Shown piece by piece: positions 35,050 through 46,986 of a DNA stretch of 64,000 bases (its first letter is position 1; each line of letters opens with the position of its first letter). The DNA comes from Sphaerulina vaccinii. Its lineage: Eukaryota; Ascomycota; Dothideomycetes; Mycosphaerellales; Mycosphaerellaceae. The position numbers and the translations under genes were made by a program. Where the stretch lies: positions 806,001 through 870,000 of the forward strand of contig JAKUDP010000011.1 in NCBI GenBank assembly GCA_022570795.1, read 5' to 3'. The notes below the pieces were generated by a model. That model was not told where the DNA came from. It ran no database searches and saw only the letters and a program-made list of their open reading frames with translations.

Positions 35050-37682
35050 TCAACGTTCGGTCTTCCAGTCATCAAAATCGGAAATTGAGCACGCGAGCGA
35101 TCGCGGCAGCATTATCTGTTCGCAGCAACGAAGCACACGATCAACAACCAGTATAATGGTCTAACCGTTGACACAGACCGAGCCGCGAACGTCTCACGGG
35201 CCTCACAACAAGCTGAAACTGTGGCAACAGAGCCGTTGGCATATACCCGTTTGACGGCAGTTTCGGGCCCGGGCTTTCGAGATATGACCGATCTGCTATG
35301 GTGTCGCAATCATAGCAGAGTCTCGATCTCCTACAGCAAGGACAAGATTGACGCCGAGGATTGCAACATGCTGGTGGCATGATTACGATCCCCAATGAGC
35401 AGAGGGTCTGGAAGCGGTGTCCGAGTACCAGCAGTGCGAAGGAAGATCGCCACCATAGCACTTCAGTATTCAATAATACGAAAGATCTGCACCTGGCACA
35501 TACTGGGTAATCTTTCGCGCGTGGCTTTCTGCTTATCTCACTCCCGACATCGCAGCTCGACTTACCTATAGTGGCCTTCCTGATGTTACACCTGCTTATC
35601 AACACCTCCAGAGCACAGCATACAATGTGCTACACCTCCACCAGACGAAGTTCTGCTTCTCATGGTTCTCGCATGCGCCTGCAATGCTTGTGCTACCCAT
35701 GAGGTTGCCAAGTGGGCGTGCGTCGTCAGCAGACCAGCATCATTCCTCACCAAACTTTCTCCACCTCCTCTCCACTTGCATATCGACTCGGATGACATTG
35801 AAATCTTTCTTGTTGGACCACAAATTCTAGACCCATCTTGTGTCGACTCCACATCTGCAAGGAATCGAAAGAAAAGCTTGTACAAGCATTCGCATCACTT
35901 CGCATTGCAGTAGGTACGCACATGCATGCAGTCAATGCACGGTGCTGTGGGTGCTGTAAAGATCTTGCTTGCTTGGCTATGAGTATGGCTGTTATGGCTA
36001 ATGGGCAATGCCGATGCGGTGCCTACGGTGCTGACAGTTCAGAGCACAAGGCAAGCGTTTGCCTAAGTAGTTCTAGACTTATTCAACCAGTGTACTTTGG
36101 CGTACTTATGGTGAAAGTAGCGACTTAGTTGCAGTAGTGAGCAGGGCAGGCTTTACGAACTCGTCTCGAAGGTGGCTAGCTGTATAGCTGCATTAGTGGC
36201 TTGCGGTTGTTCGGTACTGCTTGCAACTTCCGTAACGGCAGTTTTCTAGCTCGCTGGTTGAACTGAAGTTTGGTTGGATGTGTATCGGAGATTTCCATAG
36301 ATCAAGAAGAGCAGTTAGCAGTGATGTTGGAGAGGCAGACCGCCTTCGTATAGTCGCAAATCGATTTCCGTTCAGATCGTAGTATCAAGTGATTGTGAGT
36401 TGCCGTGAAGACAGCAACAGGATTTTCGTAGTCGCATGAGCTGTGGATTGGCGAGAATTTTTCTTGGCCAAAAGATACGACGAAGCGGATAGCTTCTAGA
36501 GGAGCAAATCAGCTTCGGCCTGTGACACTCCTCAATATGGAGCATAAGTGGGTTGACCCTGCTCGAGCTCGAGCGTAGACGCGGCTACAACTGTGACAAC
36601 TCGCATAACGGCATGCAGCAGCTTGTCGGACAATACCGACATGTTTATATGACCTAACTGCCGTTGTCAGCAATTGGTGAAACGGTGTACCTCCTCACCA
36701 CTCCTCACTCCTGTCGTCCGGGATGCTGACTTTGCGGACTGTTGAACCCAGAGCTCATTGGACCATATTGGCTGAAGAGGCTCGGGAGAGTCCTCCGACA
36801 GTAGCCGCCAAACCTCATGCTTGAAAACAAGGTGAGACCCGCCGCAGATAGAGTTCTTCCATTGTGGCTGGCGACCAGGTTTTACGAGAGAGCCATCAAG
36901 AAAAGTGGCCGACGGGGCGTCTGCACCTCGGTTGGGCATTCCAATTCGTGACGCAGAGTGTGCTGTAAAAACAGACTTACGGACATCCGTAGTGTGCGTC
37001 AGATGGCGGAGATGGAGGAAGTATTTTGCAAGGTTCACGACGAGGACGCAGAGATCAGATGATGAAGGCTGGTAAGTACATACAACAACGTGAAATTGCA
37101 GTTGCGATCTCGGCACGATGGGCTCTCTGCCGTCCCACAAAGGCTGGCCCTGTCTTATGAAGAACTGAAACAGTGAAGTTCTTTGGCGACGGAACAACAA
37201 AGAAAGACAGAAGCAGAGAGCAGAGAGCACACGACATGTTTCCCAATAGCGCGATTGCCGTTACGGAGAACACCAGGGCAGAAGCGCGCTAGTTTATCTG
37301 TTCCATTGACCTGGCTGGGATCTCTGATCTGTGATCCTGTACACAGTGGGGCCTCGTCTCTGTCTCTCTCTCGGCACGCAGTGGAAGTCGAAGGCTATCC
37401 TAGTCACAGCTTCTTCTGCTCGCTGGAACTTCCATGAGACTTTCTTCCAATTGCATCGCATCTTCATGAAGTGTACATGACCTTCCCTCCACCGCCTTTA
37501 CAGCATTTCTACCGCCCACTGTTTCCTTTGCGCGTTGAGCATCTTACAGCAATGACGACAGCGACGATCTTATCACTCTGAAGATCAACAATCTTGCTCT
37601 CACCACATCAACAACCTGGAAATCGACGCGACATCTCTAGCCTCACTTTTGCAGCATACTTCCGTGACCAGGCAGAAGCACA
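35050..37682. other. Long gene-free stretch (2.6 kb)
   Basis: Open frames of 60-190 codons occur (for example 36667-37230, minus), but none has a recognisable domain, and frames on opposite strands overlap. No transposon ends or RNA genes seen. The last part should contain the VTC5-like promoter. Confidence 0.4.
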
Positions 37683-40361
37683 ATGAAATATGGAGAGACT
37701 CTCCGGCAGAGGTCCATTCCTGCTTGGGCTCATCGTGAGTGCTTTCTCTTTCGAATCGACCTCAATGGCTCTGTTGGGATTGGTAGCGTGGAGCTGCACC
37801 TTGCCTTCGGCTAACAGCGTTTCTACAGACAACATAGATTATGACGATATCAAGCATTTCATCAAGGAGAACACCACTGCAGGCAAAGGCAAGACTGTAT
37901 CTATCCCCGGTAGAGGCGAGGACAAGCTGGTTGAGTTCGAAAATGCTCTCTTCCACATCCTCCAAGACCAGCACCAGCGAATTGATCTCTTTGTCAAGAG
38001 CAAGGCGGGTGAGATCCAGCGACGGTTAGGTGAGTTCAACGCCCTGTTTCATTTCATATTTGACCTTTTATGACGGAAGTCTGAACTGGTCTTATCGCAA
38101 TACCTTTTCTGCAAGCAATGCTCGTGCAGCATCAAACACCGCTTATCTCCGTGTGCGATGTTGCACGACACGTACGCGCCGGATCGAGGCAGACGCGTGG
38201 ATATATACTTACACCTGCAATAGAACATTCTAAGAAGCAACTGCGAGCCCTAGCCGGACGACGAACACCAGCTGGAGATCAGCGCGTGCCTGTCAGCCGG
38301 CTCGAGAGGTACGGACGACTGGAGAACGATGTCGTGAAAGCTGGAGAAGAGATCAAGTCCCTTGCTAGATTCATTGCGACGCAGAGAACGGCATTTCGGA
38401 AGTTACTCAAGAAGTATAAGAAATGGACTGGCTCTGCCGAGTTGGAGGATCGGTTCCGCGGAGAGGTTCTTGACGACCCGAAAAGCTTCACCAAGCTCGA
38501 TCTGGGCTACCTACTGGACGACTACTCAACGACGCGCCAAAGTATACGAACATTGTATGACAGCCAAGTGCACCAGGCTGCGGGTGGAAAGAGGCCAGAG
38601 GTCAAGACCTCAGAGGCAGGCTCTTCCTCAGTCAAGCAGCTGCAGGAAGCGGTGGAGAGTGGCTCCAAGGTATTCTTCGATACTAACATCGCGACTGTGC
38701 CAATCGGACAAGATGGCACATTTGCAAGCTACTTCGTCCATCCCGAGAACATCATCGAGCTACAAATGCTCCTATTGCAGCACTCCAGGTACTACCTGTC
38801 CAGAAGCCGACAGAACTCCGTACGGACACCGGTTTCATCTTCGCCTCAAACACCGACCTTCCCTGGCGCGATCCCCGCTGTCGCCGACTACCACATGCTT
38901 GTGGCCGATAACCTCGAGCGATTCACGAAAGAGCAGAGTGGGATTACAGTTGACGACCGAGAACATAAGACAGGAAGCTACCCGCAAGGAGCGCAGGCTG
39001 CGGTGAGATGGGCGCAGGATGGAGACGCGCTTGCATGTCTTCGATCTAAATCAGGAAAGACAAAGAGCGCATACCTCAAGACGAAGCATATTCATGACTT
39101 CTTCGATCCACAGGCGGAGTTCTCGGCAGAGAGGGAAGAGGCGGATGCCACAGAAAGGGTGGAAGGGCTGCGGGATGAGTTGCTGAAGAATGACACGAAG
39201 CCGCTGTTCCACTACTCGTGCAGTCGCTCGCGACTAGTTGGCTTGGATGACAATGCTCAGGGCGTGGTGCTAGCCACGTTGGACAGTGGCATAGTCATCG
39301 AGAAGGCCGGCGAGACGGAGCAAGAAAGGACGAAGTCGGCATTTCCCTTCGCTCTGCTGCTGGTCAGACAAGAAGGTAAGCCCAAGTCTGGGCTTTTGGC
39401 TGCATTGGACAAAAGCTACTTGGTGGAGCGAGTGCGAGGCTTCTCGCTGGAATATCACTCGGTCTGGCAGATTTACCAGCCTGACAACATACCTGCACCA
39501 TTCTGGCTACCTATGCTGACGCGAGACATCCGTAAACTGCCACCCGCAGCAGTTCGCAAGCGTCCTAGCAGAAGCAGCGATCTGAACGCGTCCGGTACGC
39601 AGTCGGTTGGAACACATTCGTCTGGCACGTTGGATAGTGCCACGGCAGTCGAGACATCGAATGAGTTTGCCAGCCAATTCGAATCACCGCCATTGAAGTC
39701 GTTTGGTAAGAAGAAGCGTAGAAAGTATCCTGAGGCCGAGGCACCAATTCAAAAGTACTGGAGCGAGTACGACCATCCGGAAGACGGCGATGATGCAAAC
39801 GCTTACTATGTCTATGTCGACCCAAACGAGACGAATCCATTCGATCGGTTCTTCGAGAAGGTCGCGACTGTGTTCAAGAAGAAGAAGAAGCCGGAGGAGG
39901 AAGCACTTCTGTATACACCTGGCTCGCCTACAGCGGATGAAGAAGAGTCTTCAGATGAAGAGTCGGACGTTGCCACGAGTCGCAACCACTTTCAAAGACC
40001 TGCTGTCACCTTCGGCACATTCGCGCAGCCAGGACCTCTCGGCACCCGACGCGAACGACCTGCCTCGTTCTTGCCGCAGTTCAGCGCAATATGTTTCGCA
40101 GCATCTCTTGCGATGCTGGTCATGGCCTACATCCTTCGTACCACCGGAAGACACAAGTATATCCGGGAAGTGCATGTTGGAGTACTATTCTCTATGGCTT
40201 GCAGTTTGGTTTTCGTTCTATTGGGTTTCATGAATGTGTTGAGAAGAGGAAGCGAAGATCCTGCGAAAGCACCTTCAATAGGTGCATGGACTGTCAGTAT
40301 CATCGTGCTGGTGGCTGATGTCCTCGGATCAGGAGGGCTGTTGGCGTCTATGCTTGGTTGA
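37683..40361 (+). CDS. VTC5: VTC5-like SPX-domain vacuolar transporter chaperone subunit (796 aa, 3 exons)
   Basis: Subunit of the vacuolar transporter chaperone complex, which makes polyphosphate from ATP and moves it into the vacuole. Exons 37683-37734, 37829-38029 and 38224-40361 join to 797 codons. The SPX domain (about 1-170) starts MKYGETLRQRSIPAWAHHNI and continues DYDDIKHFIKENT; it senses inositol pyrophosphates. A central VTC-like domain follows, without the Lys/Arg set of the catalytic Vtc4 tunnel in readable form (SRSRLVGLDDNAQG region). The C-terminus has three transmembrane helices (ICFAASLAMLVMAYIL; HVGVLFSMACSLVFVLLGF; WTVSIIVLVADVLGSGGLLA). This layout and the large acidic/basic linker fit accessory Vtc5 better than Vtc2/3/4. 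Intron 2 is long for this window (194 nt). Confidence 0.8.
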
Positions 40362-40489
40362 TGAGAGCGATTTCGTTATGTCACTGGCGACTATTGCTTT
40401 GAGGGGGCGATTTCCTACGTGCTGGCTACCATTGTTTGATGGGGCGATTTCCTTACGTTACTGGCGGCGGAGCGATTGCATGGCTTATT

Positions 40490-43181
40490 TCATGCGTGAT
40501 GTTTTTCAAGCGACATGATGCGGACGGTGGTGTAACAGTCCGTCGACAGAGACGAGGTCATCGATGTCACGGAGCAGTAGACATCACAGTCTGTGACAGT
40601 CTTGCTCATGGTGCAGTCATCATTGCCATCATTGCCACCTCCATCAGCTCCGCCGCCTCCTCCTCCAGGCGGACAAGCCAGACCAACACAGGACAGATGT
40701 GGAGGACAGCCTAAGCAAAGCCCAGCTCCGCCACATCCACCGAAACCACAGTCGCTGCAGTCATTGATCAGTGGATTGCACTTCTTGCCATGGTCATCGC
40801 TAGTGGCTGTCGGGCCAGGTGGCGACTTGCTGGTGAACGAGACCACATCCCGAGAACTTGAAGGCTGTAGGCCATCTGTGCCTGGCGTTGAAGTGATGGT
40901 GTATAGCTCGGGTCTGGTGCATCCAAGAGACGGGTCGACAGTAATGACTGCAGTCGGATCAATGCTCGGCGTGACGAAGTACGTCACGCTGTCGATACCA
41001 GGACTCGTGATGTTGATATTGTACACTGGGATCTTGGTCGTGGTAATGTCCGAGAAGCTCACTACCACAACTGTTGTTGTTGAAGACCCAGCAGTATAGC
41101 TCTGAGTCAAAGTCACTGTTGTTGGCGAGAACGAAATGGTCGTCGGCGCACTGAGGGTCTTGTCTGGGAGAATGATATCGCATGGCGGAATGCAAGATAC
41201 GATCGGTGTTGGAGAGGACCAGATGCTGGGATCGATGTACACGTCTGCGTCGGTCGAGTTCGGCGCATTGGTGATTGATCTACACGCCCCATCTGGACAG
41301 TACCCTCTGGAACAAGCGAAGTTGCACAACCCATGGTCGTCACTGCCGTCAGCTGAAGCTCCTCCTGGACTGTTGACAGCTGGAGGTTGATTGAGGCCTC
41401 CTTGACCTGTGCATCGACATACTGCGATCGGGCAGAAGCCAAAGTTGCACGCGTAAGAACACAATCCCCGGCATAGTTTCCATCGCCTTCTCCGGCGATA
41501 CACGCAGGTGGCAGGAACTCTGATACCGTTGGTGTCGAACGGGGATGCGATGTCGTGTCACACGCTGTGGGTGGACAGCAACCGTAATTGCAGTCGAAGG
41601 AACACAGCCCTGCATAGCTGTCACTTTCGCCTTCAGCTGGGTATCCATCGACGTACTTAGGATCCGGAAGCGGTTTTGGCTCGCCCATCAGTTGGCATAA
41701 GCATGCGCCAAGAGGGCAGTACCCATAGCTGCAGCCAAACTCGCAAAGTCCGTTGAAGTTGTTCACGCCAACGCCTCGAATGCACATCTGGTCGCCCAAG
41801 TTACGAGCTGTGGCAGAGACAGAGCCGCCTTGAGCAGAGCCCACCCAGGGGTTCCAGTTCGTGATACCGTTCGGACAGCTAGAGCTGATTGATGGCCCAC
41901 CACTCACTTGGGCTATTGTCCCACCACCTCTGAAGATTGTGACAACGACAGGACCTGACTGACCAGTGAACGACACATTGCCGTGGTAAACACCAACACC
42001 ATCTTTGGGCATTGATGACCAGGCAGCCTGCTGGGTGTCACCACCTATGCTCACAGACACGTCTGCATTCGAGCCAAGAAGCGCGGAAAAGTACACATTG
42101 TCCGACATGACCTCGGAGGGTGGGAATTCAATCTGCAACTGTGTGGCGGTATTGCCAGTCGTCCCACCAGTACCACACGCTTGGCCTGGGCTCGTTCGGT
42201 ACCAAGAAACCAGGCCTTCGGTCGAAACAGTCGAGACATTGTTCTTATAGGTATCGATCAGGTATGGCAAGAACAGTCTCCAACCGTCATGCGGCATATT
42301 CTCGGCATAGTTGTAAGGAGCTTTGCCGATCTGGAATGCTTCGAATGCTTCCTCCCCCAACGGACCGATGTAATGCGACTCTCCATAGTCGTTCCAGGTG
42401 ATGATCTCGACGAACTCCGGCTGCACGAAGTTGATCTCGTTCCAGCGGTCGAACCAGAGATTATCTCCTCGCCACAGCCAGTTCTTGTTGTAACCGGGCA
42501 GGTTTGTGAAGAACCATGGGCTAGCACCCATCATGTATGGCTTACCCTCCAGATACTGGCGATAGGATGCATCAACATATGTGTCCATATCCTGAGGTCC
42601 CCACGGCCATGCTGCCCAGCTGAACAAGCCATCGGCTACACCACCACTCAAGGCTATGGCAGGCTTTGCACCTTCCGATGACCAGTCTGGCATGAAGAAG
42701 CAACCAGTCTGGCTCTTGATGTTCACCTAGTCATCAGAGGATCCTGGACCTTCGAATGTTGAGACGAAAGGCTTGCCGCCGTACATGTAGTACACTCCAC
42801 TGCCCTTGTACTTGTTCACGAATCTGATGACCTCGGATGCTGGCCAAGGTCCATTGCCCGCATAGTCGAAAAAGAAGAAGAGCTGGAAGCCCTGATTCTT
42901 TGCAATGATGAAAGCGGTATCCACCGACTTGTCGTTGGTGGGATCAAGGTATGCCATGTTCAGCGCGAAAGCATCGATGTGCGCTTGCTGCGCTAAGGTC
43001 ATGTCGTCGACCCATGTGTCTGTTGTGTAATTTGCAGTATTGGTGACCTGTAGGCGTCAGTCCGAAGCTCATGGTCTCATAGACAGCATTGACAGACCAT
43101 GAAGTGTGCAAAGACGACCTTTGCATGTACTGACGCCACGAACTGCAGCAGGACTGCTACGGACGCCAATAACAACCACAT
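40490..43181 (-). pseudogene. GH71 alpha-1,3-glucanase (mutanase) with nonsense and frameshift lesions
   Basis: Family GH71 enzymes cut alpha-1,3-glucan of the fungal wall. Exon 1 (43181-43098) gives signal peptide MWLLLASVAVLLQFVASVHA and KVVFAHFM. A GTCTGT...CAG intron leads to VTNTANYTTDTWVDDM, followed by the barrel with FALNMAYLDP, GKPFVSTFEGPG, GCFFMPDWSS, FSWAAWPWG and WNDYGESHYIGP. Two lesions break the frame. A TAG at 42727-42729 sits between DD and VNIK, where relatives have Trp. A 1- or 2-nt indel near 41461-41472 falls inside the third repeat. The C-terminus has four GLCxFxCxxGYCPxxxC modules (CBM24-like) and a Ser/Thr-rich linker. The rest is well preserved, so inactivation would be recent, or the lesions are assembly errors. 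Confidence 0.85.
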
Positions 43182-43931
43182 CTTGTTGGTCTTGAATTTC
43201 CGCAACAGAAAGGCGCAACTTGTCACGCAGTTGCGAAGAACTTCTATGCCTCTTCCATAGCTCAACGCTTTGCACAGCAAGGCAGTGCGCCTAGGCCTCG
43301 GATCTTTCACATCTCTCGCACCGAAGCATAAAGCTCGATGTAACATGGAAGCTCAATCTAGTACCGCCACGTGCTCATCATGGTCGATCTTTCTTCTATA
43401 CAGCGACTCACATATCCATTGGCGTATAGCATCACAGGATCCTTCGACGATATCCAACACGGCAAACCAAGACACTTCTCCTCTTGCCACAAGTTGTTCC
43501 GCAGTGGCTGCAGTAGAGGAGGCGGATCATCAAGCTTGTATGCTCACCTTCTCCAAATGGACCCGCGGAGCTAAGTCTCCTGTCCAATTGGAAGCAACAA
43601 CACTATCCAATGCAGACATCAACGGCTTAGTGTGTCAGGCTTCTATGGAGAAGATCTTCCACGTGCTTCCAACGTGTCAAGCTACTGTAAGAACATGCCA
43701 ATAGTCTTCAATAGAGCCTTGATCAACACTGCTATGTCATGGCAATGTTCCGAGCAGCCTTACTCTCTTACTCATCAGGTGGACTATGGTTGCACTGATC
43801 AGGCGCCACCATTGAGCGGCAGAGTTGTAAAGTCGTCCGGCACCTCGCCGCTATAGAAGACTTGACCTGGTAGCAGTTCTCGGGCAGCTACGACTGTTAG
43901 AGACTGGGAGTTGTCCTTCACGTCCATCGCC
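43182..43931. other. Divergent intergenic region
   Basis: Between the GH71 start and the secreted orphan gene. No gene recognised; expected to carry both promoters. Confidence 0.4.
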
Positions 43932-45122
43932 ATGCACTTTCTATTGGGAAGGGTGTTGATCTGCCTAGCACTATGCCTGCTAGCCAGCGCCGATATTTCT
44001 TTCGACAAGCAAGTAGCCTCGACATCGTCTACTTCAAGTTCTGCATACTAACTGTCGGTATAGGAGTACCAACACGCGCTACAAGCTTCACATTCGTCAG
44101 AGCGATGAAGATGTGGTTGATCCATGCAGACCGTTGTGTACAGCCGGTGGTTGCGGCGACAATGGGTCCTGTGCATACCTTGCCAAGCGCGACCTCCTTG
44201 CAGTGGGTTATGCAAGGTCCAATGTGTCTGACCGACTGGGTCAATCCACAGGCATTCAGAAGCCCACACTCGAAGCACTCGCAAACGACTTAGACTACAT
44301 TGGGAACTACTACAAGAATATACTTGAAGCAGGAGTCGGAAACTTCAAAGAAGTTTGGGTGCATGATGAAGACATGCCGACAAAGAGCGGTATGCTGGAT
44401 CGCAAGATCACGAGTCGACGTATATCTGACACGGAACATAGATAACGACAGTTCTTCACAGCAGCTTCGGTTCAATGAATATCCTGGTCAGGGCTTCAGG
44501 ATTACGCTTTCAAAGACTGGATATCTGGTGGGCTGTACATTAGTAACAATAGTGTCCCGAAAAGGCGTGTGGATGGTAGGTCGAGCAATTCTGGCCTCGC
44601 GAGCATGAGCTGACCAGTGCATAGGGCCACTTCTGGGAGGACCCAGATTTCTTGAGAGTGGCCGACTTCCAGACAGGCGTTTTGAACTTCATAAGCGGGA
44701 CTGGAAACACGGATTCCTATGGACCGCGACCCGACACTAGTCTGTTCAACACAGCCGCAGATGGTACTTCGAAGACATATGTGTACATCATGCATCCATG
44801 TTATGACCGATCTGACACACCATGCCCCGACAGATCTGAAGAAAGGGCGCCGAGATACAGGCAACGTATCAATATGTTGAAAACGACGTTGCGGAGCACG
44901 TTTTCTGGACTGCCCTCGAAGAACATCATAGAGTACTACTATCGTCCTAGTCAGACCGCAGAAGATGAGGATCCCTATGACGACGAGTTTTCAGGCAGGG
45001 CGCTTTTCGAGTTCGATCCCCAGGGCATCTCTGGCGGTGATGGACAACCCGATTGGAGATTGTTGTATGAAGCAGTAATCAGGAACGGAAGCTCGATCAT
45101 GGGTCAGTTGGACTTGGATTGA
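43932..45122 (+). CDS. Secreted protein of an unnamed fungal family (338 aa, 4 exons)
   Basis: Signal peptide MHFLLGRVLICLALCLLASA. Preferred exons: 43932-44012, 44086-44389, 44442-44575 and 44625-45122 (339 codons). The first acceptor is the least certain: a TACTAAC branch site could instead serve the TATAG ending at 44063, but only the acceptor at 44085 keeps frame. The mature part has DPCRPLCTAGGCGDNGSCAYLAKRDL, a Cys-rich start, then KPTLEALANDLDYIGNYYKNILEAG. A central GYLVGCTLVTIVS-KGVWMGHFWEDP block follows, then a hydrophilic domain with TYVYIMHPC and the Tyr-rich NIIEYYYRPS. I recognise the pattern as a recurring fungal secreted family but know no activity for it. Confidence 0.7.
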
Positions 45123-45520
45123 ATTAGTATCGCAGCAGTGGTGCGGTCAACGCAGGAGTGTTGGAGGCATCGAGAAGCGATTGAGTGGCATTGGGTCTCT
45201 ATGCAAATGTGGCATCTGAGAGTGCCGAAGTAGTGGAGAACCAACGAGCTATCGATAGTGCCGTGAAGGCATTCAGATAGCAACATTCCAAGCTCGGCTG
45301 AGCTCGCATCGCCTCAAGTGAAGCGCTCTTGAGTGTCTGCAGATGCACCACGTATGGAACTCGCTCGACAGAAAGTCTCAGTCGTCGGTCAGAAGCACAC
45401 ATGTCGAACATTCTCGTCACTTCAGCAGCAAACAGAACAATAGCTCGGTACATATGTTTCGGTATTTGGACTTTGGTCGACACCCAACTCTTGTTGATCA
45501 ATACGCGGAGACCTTTTGGC
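45123..45520. other. Intergenic
   Basis: Spacer before the 2EXR-like gene. An in-frame extension of that gene upstream of its ATG at 45521 runs back to 45329 but looks non-coding. Confidence 0.35.
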
Positions 45521-46811
45521 ATGGCGTCACGACACAAGTTCGACATCGCTAGCTTTCGCGCTGAGATTCTCGCGTTCATCGAGCCTCATACATCATCCGC
45601 TGACAAGCAACCACATTTCACAGTCTCGCAACTGACCGTCATAAGTCTGGCCATGACAAGTGATAGCGACGATCCACAATCTGCTCATGTGGTGATGAAA
45701 TGGATCCTGAAGAACTTTCAATACTATGCGAGCATGGCGCACGAGCAGTTCTGTCGACCCTGGTCGCCACTGCCGCGCACTCGTGCCTTCCACGAGGCGT
45801 TCAAGAGTGTGATCGACAGATACGACGTACCGCTCGTAGCGTGGACCAGACTTCCATGTGCTGAGGATTGTACAAAAGCAAGTGTTCATGGTGATGCGAC
45901 TGATCTCAAACCTGCTATTCCCAGATGCAAAGGTGAGACGCTCTGCTCACTCGACATTGCAAGCGCACGTATCTTCCTCGGACTCCACGCGGACGGTGCT
46001 AAGGAGAAGCCATTTCGTCTTCTTGACCTTCCCACGGAGCTGCGGGAGAAGATTTTCGAGATGGCCTTGATCCTTCCAGGTGGCGCGGTGGTCATCGCTA
46101 AGTCTCATGATGGTGTATTGAGGCCTTTCGTCTTCACAAGAAATTTCGACCAATCTGTTGGCATGGCTGAATGGGACCTCGATTTTCCGCCACACCGATA
46201 CTATGATTACTATCCTCCAGATCCAGATGCCCCGAAAGCGACGCCACACAACTACATGCTTCAGGGTCCACCTCTCGGGCAGCACCTGGCAATCCTGAGT
46301 AGTAACAAGAAGGTATACCAGAGTCTCTGTGTCGGGATATCGTGTTTTGCTGACACCTTCACAGATCCACAACGAAGCCTTGCCCATCTTCTATAAGTAC
46401 CACACCTTTGTTTTCCAGCAACGTGACGGTTTCTCCAACTTCCTAGCCTTCATGCGTCATACCAGCATGAGACGTCTCAACCACATTCGCCACATCGCTA
46501 TGATGGAGTCCGCAGAGATATGGATTGATGCCCCAGCGACAAGCGTCCATCTGCTGAAGCATATGAGCAAGCTCCGTGAGCTGGATCTGTATATCAACGA
46601 GAAGGCTTGGGTCCTGACACCTGCAGTCTTCGGAAAGCCGAGCAAGAATCGCTTGTTGCACTTGCCATGCGTCCAGTTCATGCGCACCATGAGAGGGCTG
46701 ACGCGAGTTACGCTTCATGGCCCGTGTCCCATCCTCAAAGAGATCATGGAGAAAGAGATGTGTTTGCCGGGACCGAGCAGTAGTCGGGACAGGCCACTAA
46801 GCATTCGCTGA
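45521..46811 (+). CDS. 2EXR/F-box-like domain protein (412 aa, 2 exons)
   Basis: Exons 45521-46312 and 46365-46811 join LSSNKK|IHNEALPIFYKYHTFVF in frame. The segment FRLLDLPTELREKIFEMAL (about 165-185) is the F-box-like start common to the large fungal 2EXR family, and IHNEALPIFYKYHTF is the second conserved block of such proteins (return to bulk secondary structure after the intron). The N-terminal 150 residues are helical (MASRHKFDIASFRAEILAF). No signal peptide. Such proteins are numerous in Pezizomycotina and largely uncharacterised. The upstream GTG/ATG options do not add a conserved segment, so the ATG at 45521 was chosen. Confidence 0.75.
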
Positions 46812-46986
46812 AGAGATAGCTGTTCGAGATGGGCGAGGTCGTGGCTGGTTTTGGAAGCTGGAACCTGAGCAGATATTGGACTGCTGAATGAGATGCATTC
46901 GAGGTCGACGAGAGCAGCCAAGCAAGCGTAAAGAGCATCCATCTATTGACCGCATCAATCTGCAAGTGTTCATAGCCTTCTCAAGC

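Noticed and set aside
36667..37230. 187-codon minus-strand open frame starting MLSALCFCLSLLF
   Set aside because: The hydrophobic start looks signal-like, but the rest has no conserved or domain-like segment, and opposite frames are equally open.
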